From the NCBI GenBank assembly GCA_002457075.1, contig NTKQ01000004.1, positions 1 to 46,700 on the forward strand: a stretch of DNA of 46,700 nucleotides. The letters run 5' to 3'. The notes under the pieces were generated by a model. The model ran no database searches and was not told the origin of the DNA. It saw only the letters and a program-made list of their open reading frames with translations. This stretch comes from Cryomorphaceae bacterium MED-G11 (lineage in GTDB: Bacteria > Bacteroidota > Bacteroidia > Flavobacteriales > Flavobacteriaceae). Of the stretch, positions 7,686-19,231 are shown piece by piece. Position numbers and translations under genes: made by a program. Positions within the stretch are counted from its first letter, which is position 1. The number at the start of each line of letters is the position of its first letter.

Positions 7686-9108
7686 CTTTTAAACCTATTG
7701 ATTCACCAATTTTGAGCATTAAATCAAAAGCTTGATCATAATCATTAAGAATTTCACCATCAAGAATCGCATTTTTAATTTTTTCCTTTATAATTCCAAT
7801 TTCTTTACATGGACTAATCTTAAAATGATCCATTATAATTTCTCCAGTTATTGGTGGTTGAAAATTCCTTATACTATCTCTTTCTTCTACTGCTTTAATT
7901 TTATTTCTAACAATTTTAAAATTGTTTTGATATTTTAAAGATTTTTTTAGGTTCTTGGTTGTTATATCTGCTTCACATAAAGTAAGTAAATCATCCATTG
8001 AATCTCCAGAATCATAAATTAATCTTCTTACAGCTGAATCTGTAACTATGTCTTCTGAAATAATAATTGGTCTAGAACTCATCATTACTATCTTTTGGAC
8101 ATATTTTAGAGTTTCATTAAGCGGAAGGCTTAGTCTTTTAAAAATATTTTTTACCATTTTTGAGCCAATATATTCGTGACCATGAAAAGTCCATCCAATC
8201 GTTTTATCAAATTTCTTTGTTGGAGCCTTGCCTATATCATGAAGTAGCGCTGCCCATCGTAACCAGAGGTTATTTGTATTTTTAGATATATTGTCAACCA
8301 CTTCAAGAGTATGATAAAAATTATCCTTATGAGTTTGACCTTCTACTTCTTCAACACCTTTTAAGTCTATTAGTTCAGGAATTATTATTTTAAGAAGTTC
8401 CATCTTTTCAAGATTTTTAAAACCTGTAGAAGGATTCTTACACATAAGAATTTTATTGATTTCATCTGCAATTCTTTCAGGAGATAGAATGTTTAATCTA
8501 CTTGAATTTTCTACAATTGAATCTTTAGTTTTTTGATCAATATTAAAACCTAATTGACAAGCAAATCTAATCGCTCTTAGCATTCTAAGAGGATCGTCTG
8601 AAAATGTTTTATTAGGTTCAGATGGGGTTATTATAATCTTTTTTTCAAGATCTTGAAGGCCACCAAAGGTATCAACTAATTCTCCAAATTTATTTTTATT
8701 TAGTCTAATAGCTAATGTATTTATAGTAAAATCTCTTCTTAACATGTCATCCATAAAATCACCAGCTTCTACACTAGGATTTCTACTATCATTTGAATAT
8801 GACTCTTTTCTAGATCCAACAAATTCAACTTGATAATCGTTAAATGTTACCATGGCAGTTCCATATCTTTTAAAAATACTAACTTTTGCTTTTGGATTAA
8901 TTTTCTCTTGAACTGCTTTAGCTAAATCAATACCTGAGCCAACACACATAATATCAATATCTTTCTTGACGGATTTATTGATAATTAGATCTCTCACAAA
9001 ACCTCCTACTACATATGTGTCAATTTTAAGATCATCTGATGCATCTGAAATAATCTTAAAAATATCAAGATTTAGAGAGTTTAGTATTTTTTTTGAATAT
9101 GACTTCAT
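7678..9108 (-). CDS. CCA-adding tRNA nucleotidyltransferase with HD domain
   Basis: Class II nucleotidyltransferase of the poly(A) polymerase/CCA family, expected to add or repair the 3' CCA of tRNAs. The N-terminal catalytic head has GGFVRD (residues 35-40) and the metal-binding pair D50/D52. The RRDFTINTLA and RxxRFACQLGF blocks follow. A C-terminal HD phosphohydrolase domain carries H290-D291 in LLHDIGKAP. Length is 476 aa. It is the only enzyme of this kind in the window, and the tRNA-Pro gene here has no encoded CCA, so an active CCA-adding enzyme is needed. It overlaps tsaC by 4 bp (ATGA). Confidence 0.93.
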   Translation of the reverse strand: MKSYSKKILNSLNLDIFKIISDASDDLKIDTYVVGGFVRDLIINKSVKKDIDIMCVGSGIDLAKAVQEKINPKAKVSIFKRYGTAMVTFNDYQVEFVGSRKESYSNDSRNPSVEAGDFMDDMLRRDFTINTLAIRLNKNKFGELVDTFGGLQDLEKKIIITPSEPNKTFSDDPLRMLRAIRFACQLGFNIDQKTKDSIVENSSRLNILSPERIADEINKILMCKNPSTGFKNLEKMELLKIIIPELIDLKGVEEVEGQTHKDNFYHTLEVVDNISKNTNNLWLRWAALLHDIGKAPTKKFDKTIGWTFHGHEYIGSKMVKNIFKRLSLPLNETLKYVQKIVMMSSRPIIISEDIVTDSAVRRLIYDSGDSMDDLLTLCEADITTKNLKKSLKYQNNFKIVRNKIKAVEERDSIRNFQPPITGEIIMDHFKISPCKEIGIIKEKIKNAILDGEILNDYDQAFDLMLKIGESIGLKDE

Positions 9109-9659
9109 CTTAATGTTAAAATACTTCCATCTTCTTCTAGCTTTAAAATTCTAGAGGATGAAAAAGAGTTTTTATCTTTATCTTGTTTTACTACATAATC
9201 AACATTATTTATAATTCTAGAGTTTATTTCACTAAAATTTAAAGGGATTTTCTCTCCTGATAGATTCGCAGAGGAAGAAACTATAGGTCTTCCTAGAGAT
9301 TCAATTAAATCTATACAAAAATCATTATTAGGTACTCTAAATGCAATTGAATTTGAATCTGCTATTACATAATTTGAAATTCTTTTAGGATTATCAAAAA
9401 TAAACGTTGTTGGAGCTTCATTAGAAATTTTTTTAAGTTTTTCAATATCCTTAACTGATACGTATTCTTTAATCATTTCAAAGCTAGAGGCTAAACAAAT
9501 AAGTGATTTAGAATAGTCTCTATTTTTTATTTGAAATATTCTTTCAACAGCAATATCAGATAAGGCATCACAACCAATTCCCCAAATTGTATCAGTTGGA
9601 TATAAAACTGTGCCTCCAAATTTTAGAACATTTAAAGCGTTTATGATTTCGTTATTCAA
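9105..9659 (-). CDS. tsaC: L-threonylcarbamoyladenylate synthase (TsaC/Sua5/YrdC family)
   Basis: Makes threonylcarbamoyl-AMP for the universal t6A37 modification of ANN-decoding tRNAs. The 184-aa protein is a single YrdC domain. It shows LYPTDTIWGIGCDA near the N-terminus, KNRDYSKSLICL (the KxR-type substrate site) and SSSANLSGE near the C-terminus. The start is TTG at 9657-9659: an in-frame TAA lies two codons upstream and there is no ATG before the YPTDT motif. It heads the minus-strand operon running through the CCA-adding enzyme to uvrB, grouping two tRNA-processing functions. A 14-bp palindrome lies 11 nt upstream. Confidence 0.9.
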   Translation of the reverse strand: MNNEIINALNVLKFGGTVLYPTDTIWGIGCDALSDIAVERIFQIKNRDYSKSLICLASSFEMIKEYVSVKDIEKLKKISNEAPTTFIFDNPKRISNYVIADSNSIAFRVPNNDFCIDLIESLGRPIVSSSANLSGEKIPLNFSEINSRIINNVDYVVKQDKDKNSFSSSRILKLEEDGSILTLR

Positions 9660-9669
9660 TTTTTAATAA

Positions 9670-9683
9670 TTTTACATGTAAAA
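9670..9683. promoter_or_regulatory. Perfect 14-bp palindrome between divergent tsaC and ruvX
   Basis: TTTTACATGTAAAA is fully self-complementary. It sits in the 78-bp divergent intergenic region, 11 bp from the tsaC start. It could be an operator, or chance in AT-rich DNA. Confidence 0.3.
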
Positions 9684-9737
9684 GTATTGAATTTAATTCT
9701 AAAGACCTTTAATTAAAATATTCAAAAAGTTAGAACC

Positions 9738-10169
9738 TTGTTAAAAAAACAACATACAAAATATATTGGTATTGATTATGGAAAAAAGAGAACAGGTATA
9801 TCAATATCGGACTATAATAAAGTTATTTCCTTTCCTCTAGATACTATTGAAACAAAAAGTTTAATATTCTATTTGAAAGACTTAATTGACAATGAGAAAA
9901 TAGAAAAGGTTGTTATTGGAAAGCCCTTAAAATTGAACAATGAATTACATGAGCTTGAGATTGATATAATTCAATTTATTAAATCATTAAAATCTATTTT
10001 TCCTCAGATTATTATTGAAAGGATTGATGAAAGATATACGTCAAAGATTTCTAGCTTAATAATTAGACAATCAGGAATCAATCAAAAAAGCAGAATGAAT
10101 AAATCAATTATAGATAAAATTAGCGCATCTTTGATTCTGGAATCTTATTTAACAAAAATCAATAAATGA
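9738..10169 (+). CDS. ruvX: RuvX/YqgF-family Holliday junction resolvase-like nuclease
   Basis: RNase H-fold protein linked in other bacteria to Holliday junction processing and to 16S rRNA 5'-end maturation. 143 aa, normal for the family. The first strand has YIGIDYGKKRTGIS with the catalytic Asp. VVIGKPLKLNN and ERIDERYTSK follow, then a C-terminal IDKISASLILESYL helix. The start appears to be TTG at 9738, since no ATG precedes the GIDYG motif. It overlaps def by 4 bp, forming a two-gene operon, the common order in Bacteroidota. Confidence 0.92.
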   Translation: MLKKQHTKYIGIDYGKKRTGISISDYNKVISFPLDTIETKSLIFYLKDLIDNEKIEKVVIGKPLKLNNELHELEIDIIQFIKSLKSIFPQIIIERIDERYTSKISSLIIRQSGINQKSRMNKSIIDKISASLILESYLTKINK

Positions 10170-10738
10170 TACATCCAATCTTAGCATATGGTGATCCAAT
10201 CTTAAAGCTTAAAGCGAGTAATATTAGTATAGATGAAACCGATGATTTAGGCCCTTTAATTAAAGATCTCTGGGAAACTATGTATAATGCAAATGGGGTT
10301 GGAATTGCTGCACCACAAATAGGGATTTCTAAAGCTATTTTTGTTGCAGATTTTTCTTTTTTTAAAGAAGAAGAAAATTTTAAAGAAGAAGAATTGATTA
10401 ACATGCAACAAGTTTTCATTAATCCTAAAATTATTAGTGAGACAGGGAATGATTTTAATTATCCTGAGGGGTGTCTAAGTATTCCTAATATTTCAGAAAA
10501 TGTAATTAGAAAAGAAAAACTTAAAATTAACTTCTTAGACAAAAATCTTGAGCCCCAACAGATGATTTGTTCAGGAATTATTGCTAGGGTAATTCAGCAT
10601 GAGTTTGATCATCTTAAAGGAATTCTTTTTACAGACAAGCTTTCATATAAAAAGAGAAAATCACTTAAACAAGAGCTTAATTTAATTTCAAGTGGAGATA
10701 TTGAAGTGAAGTATAAAATGAGTTTCTTTAAAAAATAG
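10166..10738 (+). CDS. def: Peptide deformylase
   Basis: Metalloenzyme that removes the N-terminal formyl group from new proteins. All three signature motifs are present: GVGIAAPQ (residues 44-51), EGCLS (101-105, metal ligand C103) and HEFDH (145-149, ligands H145 and H149, catalytic E146). Length is 190 aa. A short acidic and lysine-rich insertion near residues 66-77 (FKEEENFKEEE) lies between motifs one and two. It is translationally coupled to ruvX by a 4-bp overlap. Its stop lies only 4 bp from the stop of the convergent DUF349 gene, with no hairpin terminator between them. Confidence 0.97.
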   Translation: MIHPILAYGDPILKLKASNISIDETDDLGPLIKDLWETMYNANGVGIAAPQIGISKAIFVADFSFFKEEENFKEEELINMQQVFINPKIISETGNDFNYPEGCLSIPNISENVIRKEKLKINFLDKNLEPQQMICSGIIARVIQHEFDHLKGILFTDKLSYKKRKSLKQELNLISSGDIEVKYKMSFFKK

Positions 10739-10742
10739 AACT

Positions 10743-12680
10743 TTAAGCACTTTTAACTTTCCTTAGTCTTGCTTTCCAAAACTCAATCTTTTCATTAATT
10801 GAGTCAATTTTCGATGAAACATTTTTAAATAATGGATTTTCACTGCTTGAGCTAGAGAAAAATTCTAAATTGTTTTGAAATTGATTTGACTCATCTTCAA
10901 GTTCTGATATTTTTCTTTTGATAAACATAATTTTTTTATTAATCTCCTCAGAATCTGCTTTTGATAATTGAAGTTCAAAATCAAAGATTAAATTATTCTT
11001 TTCATTAGTTTCTATATCAAGCGATTTAATAATAGACGATAATTTCTTAAGCATATTATTATTTAGAATTTTTGATGAATTGGAATTAACTTCTTCCATT
11101 TCATTCCAATCCTTAATTAACAAATTAAATGTATCTCTAATCTCTTCAATAGTAAATTTCTTTTTAGTAAATTTTATTTTACTAATAAACTTAGATTTTT
11201 CATCGTATATCTTTTGTTCATCTACATTTAAATTAATAGCCCCAGACTTTAAAATATCATAGTACCTATTAACAATAGGTTTAAACTCATCCCATAAAGA
11301 ATTAGAAATTTTTCTAGGAAGATAGCCAACTTTTTTCCACTCTTCTTGAATAACTTTTAGTCTTCCAGAGTTTTCAGAAATTGTATTTTTTTCAATAATA
11401 TTTTTAACTTCTTGGATTAGATTCTTCTTTATATCTATACTTTTCTTTAGTTCTTTCTTTTGATTCTTGTAAAAATCATTCTTACTCGTATTAAAGGCTT
11501 TAGTAGCTATTCTAAAGTCATTCCAGCTTTGTTTATTCTTATTTTTATGAAGATTTTTAATATTTTGAAATTCAACTTTTAACTTTTCAAAATCTTTAAT
11601 TTTATTTTGCCAATCTGAATGTGTTTTAGGATTTGATGAAGTTAAGTTTCTCATCTTGGCAATCACACCTTGTTTTTTTTCAAAATTTACTTGCTGGACA
11701 TTTGAGATTTCCTTTTGAAAATTCTGTCTTTTTGCGTGAATTTTATGAGAAGCTGCCTGAAATCTAGCCCATAAATCATCACTGAACTCTCTGGCTACTG
11801 GGCCTAACTCATTTTTCCATAATCTATGCAGGTCATTAAGATCTCTCGATGCTTTTATAATATCATCAACTTCATCTAATTTCTCAGCTCTTTCAATAAT
11901 TTTTAATTTTTCTTCGTAATTATGTTTGTAATCAAGATCTCTTAGATCACGATTTAAATGAAGAAAGTCGTAGAATTTGCCTACATGATGTCTATAAGTT
12001 TCCCAAATATTATTTCTATCTGTAATTGGAACTTGACCAGTATTATGCCATTCTTCTTTTAGTACTTTAAATTTAGAATATAATTTATTTGAATTCTCAT
12101 CAACTACAATTAGATCTTTTATTTTTTCAATTAATTCCTCTCTTTTACTAAGGTTTTCTTTTTGGTTTGAACTTAATTCATTGAAATATTTCCTCTTTTT
12201 ATGAGAATAACTTTTTAAGGTTTGAAAAAATGTAGATTTTAAATTTCTAGATTCTTCTGAATCTGAATCAGATTTTTTTAATGATAAATTTATTTTACCT
12301 CTAAGATCTTCAATCTCTTTTCTTTTGTGAAACCATTCCTCAGAATTAATGAAATCTACAAAAGAAGTAACTAAATCTTCTAAATTAGCTTTAATGACTT
12401 TAGTCTTAACTTTTTTTATTTCATCTGATTTCTTATCTGATTTTTTAATGTCAGATTTTTCATTACCATATTGCTTCACCCAGTCCTTATATGCCTTAGT
12501 TCTCTTATCCTTTGGCATTTCAGGAATATTTGTAGAGTCTGAATTTTGTTCACCATATTTTTCTATCCATTCCTTATATGCCTTAGTTCTTTTATCCTTT
12601 GGCATTTCAGGAATTATCTTTTTAACTGGATTTTCAGAATCCGATGAAGACTTTTCCGATTTTTTATTCGAGTCTTTCAT
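10743..12680 (-). CDS. DUF349-domain protein with long coiled coils
   Basis: A 645-aa, highly charged, mostly helical protein. Several DUF349-type repeats are visible, each with a motif like EEWhxxGxhP followed by a WxxF stretch (for example KEEWHNTGQVP, then QEEWKKVGYLP with NSLWDEFKPIVNRYYD). The N-terminus has two 29-residue tandem repeats (residues 23-80) built on PEMPKDKRTKAYKxW. There is no signal peptide or membrane segment, so it should be cytoplasmic. The function of DUF349 proteins in Bacteroidota is not established. A consensus -7 box lies about 38 bp upstream of the ATG. It follows aroE but has its own promoter. Confidence 0.8.
   Translation of the reverse strand: MKDSNKKSEKSSSDSENPVKKIIPEMPKDKRTKAYKEWIEKYGEQNSDSTNIPEMPKDKRTKAYKDWVKQYGNEKSDIKKSDKKSDEIKKVKTKVIKANLEDLVTSFVDFINSEEWFHKRKEIEDLRGKINLSLKKSDSDSEESRNLKSTFFQTLKSYSHKKRKYFNELSSNQKENLSKREELIEKIKDLIVVDENSNKLYSKFKVLKEEWHNTGQVPITDRNNIWETYRHHVGKFYDFLHLNRDLRDLDYKHNYEEKLKIIERAEKLDEVDDIIKASRDLNDLHRLWKNELGPVAREFSDDLWARFQAASHKIHAKRQNFQKEISNVQQVNFEKKQGVIAKMRNLTSSNPKTHSDWQNKIKDFEKLKVEFQNIKNLHKNKNKQSWNDFRIATKAFNTSKNDFYKNQKKELKKSIDIKKNLIQEVKNIIEKNTISENSGRLKVIQEEWKKVGYLPRKISNSLWDEFKPIVNRYYDILKSGAINLNVDEQKIYDEKSKFISKIKFTKKKFTIEEIRDTFNLLIKDWNEMEEVNSNSSKILNNNMLKKLSSIIKSLDIETNEKNNLIFDFELQLSKADSEEINKKIMFIKRKISELEDESNQFQNNLEFFSSSSSENPLFKNVSSKIDSINEKIEFWKARLRKVKSA
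12441..12614 (-). repeat. Two tandem 87-bp in-frame repeats in the DUF349 gene
   Basis: Two copies, 87 bp apart, encode 29 residues each (residues 23-51 and 52-80). A 45-bp core (from 12485 and from 12572) is nearly identical between copies, pointing to a recent duplication. Both copies encode PEMPKDKRTKAYK followed by a Trp and a YG pair. Confidence 0.85.
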
Positions 12681-12716
12681 TATGTATGTTTGATATTATT
12701 TATTTATTAAAATTAA

Positions 12717-12724
12717 CAAAAATA
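12717..12724 (-). promoter_or_regulatory. Promoter -7 box for the DUF349 gene
   Basis: On the minus strand TATTTTTG matches TAnnTTTG. It lies about 36 nt before the ATG. No good -33 TTTG is seen at standard spacing. Confidence 0.4.
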
Positions 12725-12734
12725 AATTGCAATC

Positions 12735-13484
12735 CTATTTGATGTAGTCTGCCCATATTTCCCAAGACTTTTCTGCTTGTAACCTTAACATTTGATATCC
12801 ATTTAAAGTTTTGCAACCAATTTCCTTTCCTTTTTTCATAAAAAGTGTTTCAGAAGGATTATATACTAAATCAAAAAGAATATTTTCCTTATTAATTAAC
12901 TCATATGGTAGTTTAGGACATTTCTTTATATCAGGATAAGTCCCAAGAGGAGTACAATTAACTATTAGTACTCTTTTATTAAAAATATCTTCATTAAGTT
13001 CATTGTATGATAAGTTTAAATTTGATTCTTGTCTTGAAACAACATTGAAAGGAATATTATTTTTATTACAGAAGTAGATAATCGTTTTAGCAGCTCCTCC
13101 AGTTCCTAAAATTAAAGCACTATCAATATTATCTATCTTATTCATCTTTAGTGACTCAGTAAATCCAAATATATCAGTATTATAACCTACTTTACTACCA
13201 TTTTCAAAACATATAGTATTAACGGCTCCAATTTGTTCAGCTTCATCAGATATTTTATCTAAAAAACTTATAATTTTTTCTTTATACGGAATTGTAACAT
13301 TTAATCCACATAAATTTTTGGAATTAAATACATTATTTAAATCATGAATCGATTCGATATCATAATTTGTATAATCATAGTTTGAATATTTATTATCTGA
13401 GGAGAATTTTTCAGAAAAAAATTTTCTTGAAAACGAATATTCAATATTTTTTCCAATTAAACCGAATTGCTTTTTATTTCTCAA
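12735..13484 (-). CDS. aroE: Shikimate dehydrogenase
   Basis: NADPH-dependent reduction of 3-dehydroshikimate in the chorismate pathway. 249 aa. The substrate-binding domain shows LNVTIPYKEK with catalytic K68 and YNTDIFGF with D104. The Rossmann loop is GTGGAAKTI (about residues 125-133). The C-terminal GYQMLRLQAEKSWEIW matches the family end. The start is TTG at 13482-13484, overlapping the stop of the upstream DUF368 gene as TTGA, so translation is coupled. The ATG alternatives lie inside conserved sequence. Confidence 0.94.
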   Translation of the reverse strand: MRNKKQFGLIGKNIEYSFSRKFFSEKFSSDNKYSNYDYTNYDIESIHDLNNVFNSKNLCGLNVTIPYKEKIISFLDKISDEAEQIGAVNTICFENGSKVGYNTDIFGFTESLKMNKIDNIDSALILGTGGAAKTIIYFCNKNNIPFNVVSRQESNLNLSYNELNEDIFNKRVLIVNCTPLGTYPDIKKCPKLPYELINKENILFDLVYNPSETLFMKKGKEIGCKTLNGYQMLRLQAEKSWEIWADYIK

Positions 13485-14422
13485 TGCTTATTTGCTATCC
13501 TTTCTAATAAAACTACAAACAAAATCCCAATAAAGATGTAAAATAAAGTAACAAGGGTTTCTGTAGATAAAATATCGGGAATAAATAAAGAGTTACCTCC
13601 ATTCATATTTTCTTTTTTCCAAGGCCAAACAGCTAAAAGTGATCCTCCTATAAAACCAACTATTATCGACATTGTTATGGTTTTAAATTTTTTAAGTAGA
13701 GTACTTAAAATATTTGATAAAAAGATTAAACCTGTAACAGATCCAATTGTAAAAAGAAGTAAAACTTTTAAAAGATAGAGTCTTTCAGGATCATTAATAA
13801 ATTCAAAATTAAATGAAACAATATCAATCAAAGTGAAATAAAGTGCATTTACAGAGTCTACCATTATTAAAGTATAGTTTCCCATAAGAAGAAGTAGATA
13901 GGAGCCTGAGAGTCCCGGTAATACCATTCCTGATATTGCAATCACACCCGAGAAGAAAATAATTAAATTTGAATTTGCTATTTCAATATTATCTGCAAAA
14001 CTAATAAATAGGCCTATTGAAAGTCCAATCATTAGTCCCAAAAAAGATTTTAAATTTATTTTCTCTAATTGATAATAAATTACATAAAATGAACCTATAA
14101 TCATTCCAAAAAACATTCCAAATACATATATTTCATAATCTTGAATCAGTCTATCCAATATTAGTGAAACACTAAAAAAACTTGCTATTACTCCTGAAAA
14201 AAGGATAGTTAAAAATTTTCCATTTATTTCTTCAAAAAAATCTTTAAAACCACGAGTAAATAAAATTTTGAATGAATGAAAATTGATTTTTTTTATTGAA
14301 TTTATTAGATCTTCATATATTCCGGTAATAAAAGCTACAGTTCCACCTGACACACCAGGGATCTTATTAACAGCACCCATAGCTAAGCCTTTAAGAAAAA
14401 GAAAAAGATTCTTATTTAACAT
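13481..14422 (-). CDS. DUF368 membrane protein, candidate undecaprenyl-phosphate transporter
   Basis: A 313-aa polytopic inner-membrane protein with 8-9 hydrophobic segments. The family marks are LKGLAMGAVNKIPGVSGGTVAF near the N-terminus and ISGMVLPGLSGSYLLLLMGNY at mid-length. Each contains a Gly-Ser-Gly re-entrant-like motif, which suggests an internal duplication. DUF368 proteins (PopT type) were recently shown to recycle undecaprenyl phosphate across the membrane in other bacteria, supplying cell-wall and envelope glycan synthesis. I infer the same role here. It sits between the TPR gene (18 bp gap) and aroE (4 bp overlap). Confidence 0.85.
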   Translation of the reverse strand: MLNKNLFLFLKGLAMGAVNKIPGVSGGTVAFITGIYEDLINSIKKINFHSFKILFTRGFKDFFEEINGKFLTILFSGVIASFFSVSLILDRLIQDYEIYVFGMFFGMIIGSFYVIYYQLEKINLKSFLGLMIGLSIGLFISFADNIEIANSNLIIFFSGVIAISGMVLPGLSGSYLLLLMGNYTLIMVDSVNALYFTLIDIVSFNFEFINDPERLYLLKVLLLFTIGSVTGLIFLSNILSTLLKKFKTITMSIIVGFIGGSLLAVWPWKKENMNGGNSLFIPDILSTETLVTLFYIFIGILFVVLLERIANKH

Positions 14423-14440
14423 ATATTAATTTAAAAAAAA

Positions 14441-15796
14441 TCAGACAAGTAAAGTCTTATTCTCATCGAATTCTGGAAAATACTTAATGAGTTTATCTGG
14501 AACTTGACTAGTTTTTTTTCCACTTTGATAAAAATAAATAGCTTCATTTAATTTTCCATTTTTTAAAAGACAGCCACTAATAATAAAATCAAGAAAAGCC
14601 TTATTTGGATAGTGCTTTTTAGCTTTTAAACTAGTCCTTAACAATTCTGTCCATTCTTTATTGTCTATTAAACATTTTAATAAACGCTTCCATATTTTCC
14701 AGGATAGATTCTCCTTAAAGTCTAGAATTTGATTATAAAACTTTATAGATTGCTTTGTATCTCCAATCTCTTTGAAAATAATAGCATTTAATGAAAGTAT
14801 CTTTATACTATTGTGATTATTAATAATTGCCTTAGATGCTAAATATTTAGCTTGTCTATAATTATTATTTTTAAGATAGTATTTAATTAAAAACACCCAT
14901 GCTTTTTCATTTCCAGGCTCTTCTCTTACAGATTTTTTTATAAATTCTAAAAATAATTTTTTATTATTAATTTTTATATAGCATCTAGCAATTCTAAAAT
15001 ATATAAATGAATTAGGTTCACTTAATTCAATAGAAAGTCTATAATTTTCAAGAGCCTCATTATATCTTTTAACCTTTTCTAAAACTTTTGCCTTCTCAAT
15101 ATATGCCGAGACAAATTGATCGTCAGATATGATTGCAAAATCAAAAGCTGAAATTGATTCCTTAGATTTTCCTTGTTTATTGTATATTTTGCCAAGTTGA
15201 TGCCATGCAATTTTAGAATAAGGTCTTTTTTCTAAAACAGAACTTAATTCTCCTATAGATTCATCAATCATTCCTATGTTTTCATAACAAAAAATAAGAT
15301 TATATAATGATTGGTAATCTTCATTGTCGTAGTCAAGACATTTTTTAAAAAATGGAATTGCTGATTCAAAATCCTCCAAAAGAAGAAATTCCATTGCAAT
15401 CATATTCCATATCTCCAGTTTGTCATCTATAAATGAAAGAGCACTTTTTAAGATTTCAATTGCCTCTTCACTTAAATTATTTTTTGAATATATAGTAGCT
15501 TTTTGTAAGTAGACTTCTCTATTCTCAGGATCTATTTCCTCTACAAAGTTTAATATTTTATAAGCATCTTCATACTTAGAATTAAAAATAAGTAATTCAG
15601 ACTTCAAGAGCATTAAATCAATATTGTTAGGATGCTGCTCTAATCCCATTTTAATAGCTTTTTTAGCTAATGAGAAGTTAGCTTGATCAATAAAATGATG
15701 AGAGATGTTAATAAAGTCAGATGAGTCAAAGTAAAAGACAGTATTAGTCTTTAACATTTGTTCAAATTTTAGTATCGAATTACTTAAATTGCTCAA
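14441..15796 (-). CDS. Tetratricopeptide-repeat protein
   Basis: A 451-aa all-helical protein with about a dozen TPR units, for example A-x-x-x-L-x-x-x-[IL]-x-x-x-P-x-N patterns repeated every 34 residues. It has no signal peptide or catalytic motif, so it is probably a cytoplasmic scaffold. The annotated start is TTG at 15794-15796, because an in-frame TAA lies four codons upstream. An ATG 14 codons downstream is a possible alternative. It heads the operon TPR > DUF368 > aroE. An inverted repeat overlaps the TTG. Confidence 0.85.
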   Translation of the reverse strand: MSNLSNSILKFEQMLKTNTVFYFDSSDFINISHHFIDQANFSLAKKAIKMGLEQHPNNIDLMLLKSELLIFNSKYEDAYKILNFVEEIDPENREVYLQKATIYSKNNLSEEAIEILKSALSFIDDKLEIWNMIAMEFLLLEDFESAIPFFKKCLDYDNEDYQSLYNLIFCYENIGMIDESIGELSSVLEKRPYSKIAWHQLGKIYNKQGKSKESISAFDFAIISDDQFVSAYIEKAKVLEKVKRYNEALENYRLSIELSEPNSFIYFRIARCYIKINNKKLFLEFIKKSVREEPGNEKAWVFLIKYYLKNNNYRQAKYLASKAIINNHNSIKILSLNAIIFKEIGDTKQSIKFYNQILDFKENLSWKIWKRLLKCLIDNKEWTELLRTSLKAKKHYPNKAFLDFIISGCLLKNGKLNEAIYFYQSGKKTSQVPDKLIKYFPEFDENKTLLV

Positions 15797-15812
15797 GAAT
15801 AATTTTTATTCT
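15796..15812. promoter_or_regulatory. 7-bp inverted repeat at the start of the TPR gene
   Basis: AGAATAA-TTT-TTATTCT is a perfect inverted repeat with a 3-bp loop, immediately upstream of and touching the TTG start. It could fold in the mRNA leader or bind a protein. It is AT-rich, so chance is possible. Confidence 0.25.
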
Positions 15813-15884
15813 AAAGTAATCATCTGATTAGTCGATTTTAAACTTACTTAAATTTATTTTCAACAAAGTAGTTAACATGTTAGT

Positions 15885-18769
<2,885 letters not shown>

Positions 18770-19225
18770 TTAACTATTTTTTTTCTTCTTACTCTTAGCG
18801 TATAAATATAATGAATGATCCTCAATATCAATATTAAAAATTTCCTCAATATCGTTTTTAATAGATTGAATCCTAGGGTCACAAAATTCTTTTACCTCGC
18901 CTGTATCTGTAATAATTATATGATCATGTTGATTATTAAAATAACATTTTTCATATTGAGAAAAAGAATCTCCAAATTGATGCTTTCTTACAAGTCCACT
19001 TTCAAGTAAAAGTTCTATTGTATTATAAAGTGTAGCTCTACTAACCCTGTAATTTTTCTTATTCATTTTTTCATATAAGGAATCAATATCAAAATGTCCA
19101 TCAATTGAATATATTTCATTGAGAATACTAAATCTTTCAGGTGTTTTTCTATGATTATGATGATTAAGAAAGTTTGTAAAAACATTAATCACTTCATCAT
19201 TATTTTTTTTCTTTTTTGTAATCAT
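18770..19225 (-). CDS. Fur-family transcriptional regulator
   Basis: A 151-aa metal-dependent repressor. The winged-helix domain (about residues 15-90) shows TPERFSILNEIY and SRATLYNTIELLLESGLVRK, the recognition helix of Fur proteins. The dimerisation domain has NNQHDHIIITDTGEVKEFCDP. The CxxC structural-zinc motifs of E. coli Fur are absent (the first reads TDT) and only isolated cysteines remain, as I recall for other Bacteroidota homologues. The metal sensed cannot be decided from sequence. It is embedded between relA/spoT (6 bp gap) and purA (3 bp gap). Confidence 0.9.
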   Translation of the reverse strand: MITKKKKNNDEVINVFTNFLNHHNHRKTPERFSILNEIYSIDGHFDIDSLYEKMNKKNYRVSRATLYNTIELLLESGLVRKHQFGDSFSQYEKCYFNNQHDHIIITDTGEVKEFCDPRIQSIKNDIEEIFNIDIEDHSLYLYAKSKKKKNS

Positions 19226-19231
19226 TTTTAA

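Noticed and set aside
12349-12693. 114-aa open frame on the plus strand over the DUF349 gene start
   Set aside because: Its repeated, hydrophobic look is the complement of the 29-residue tandem repeats of the real gene.
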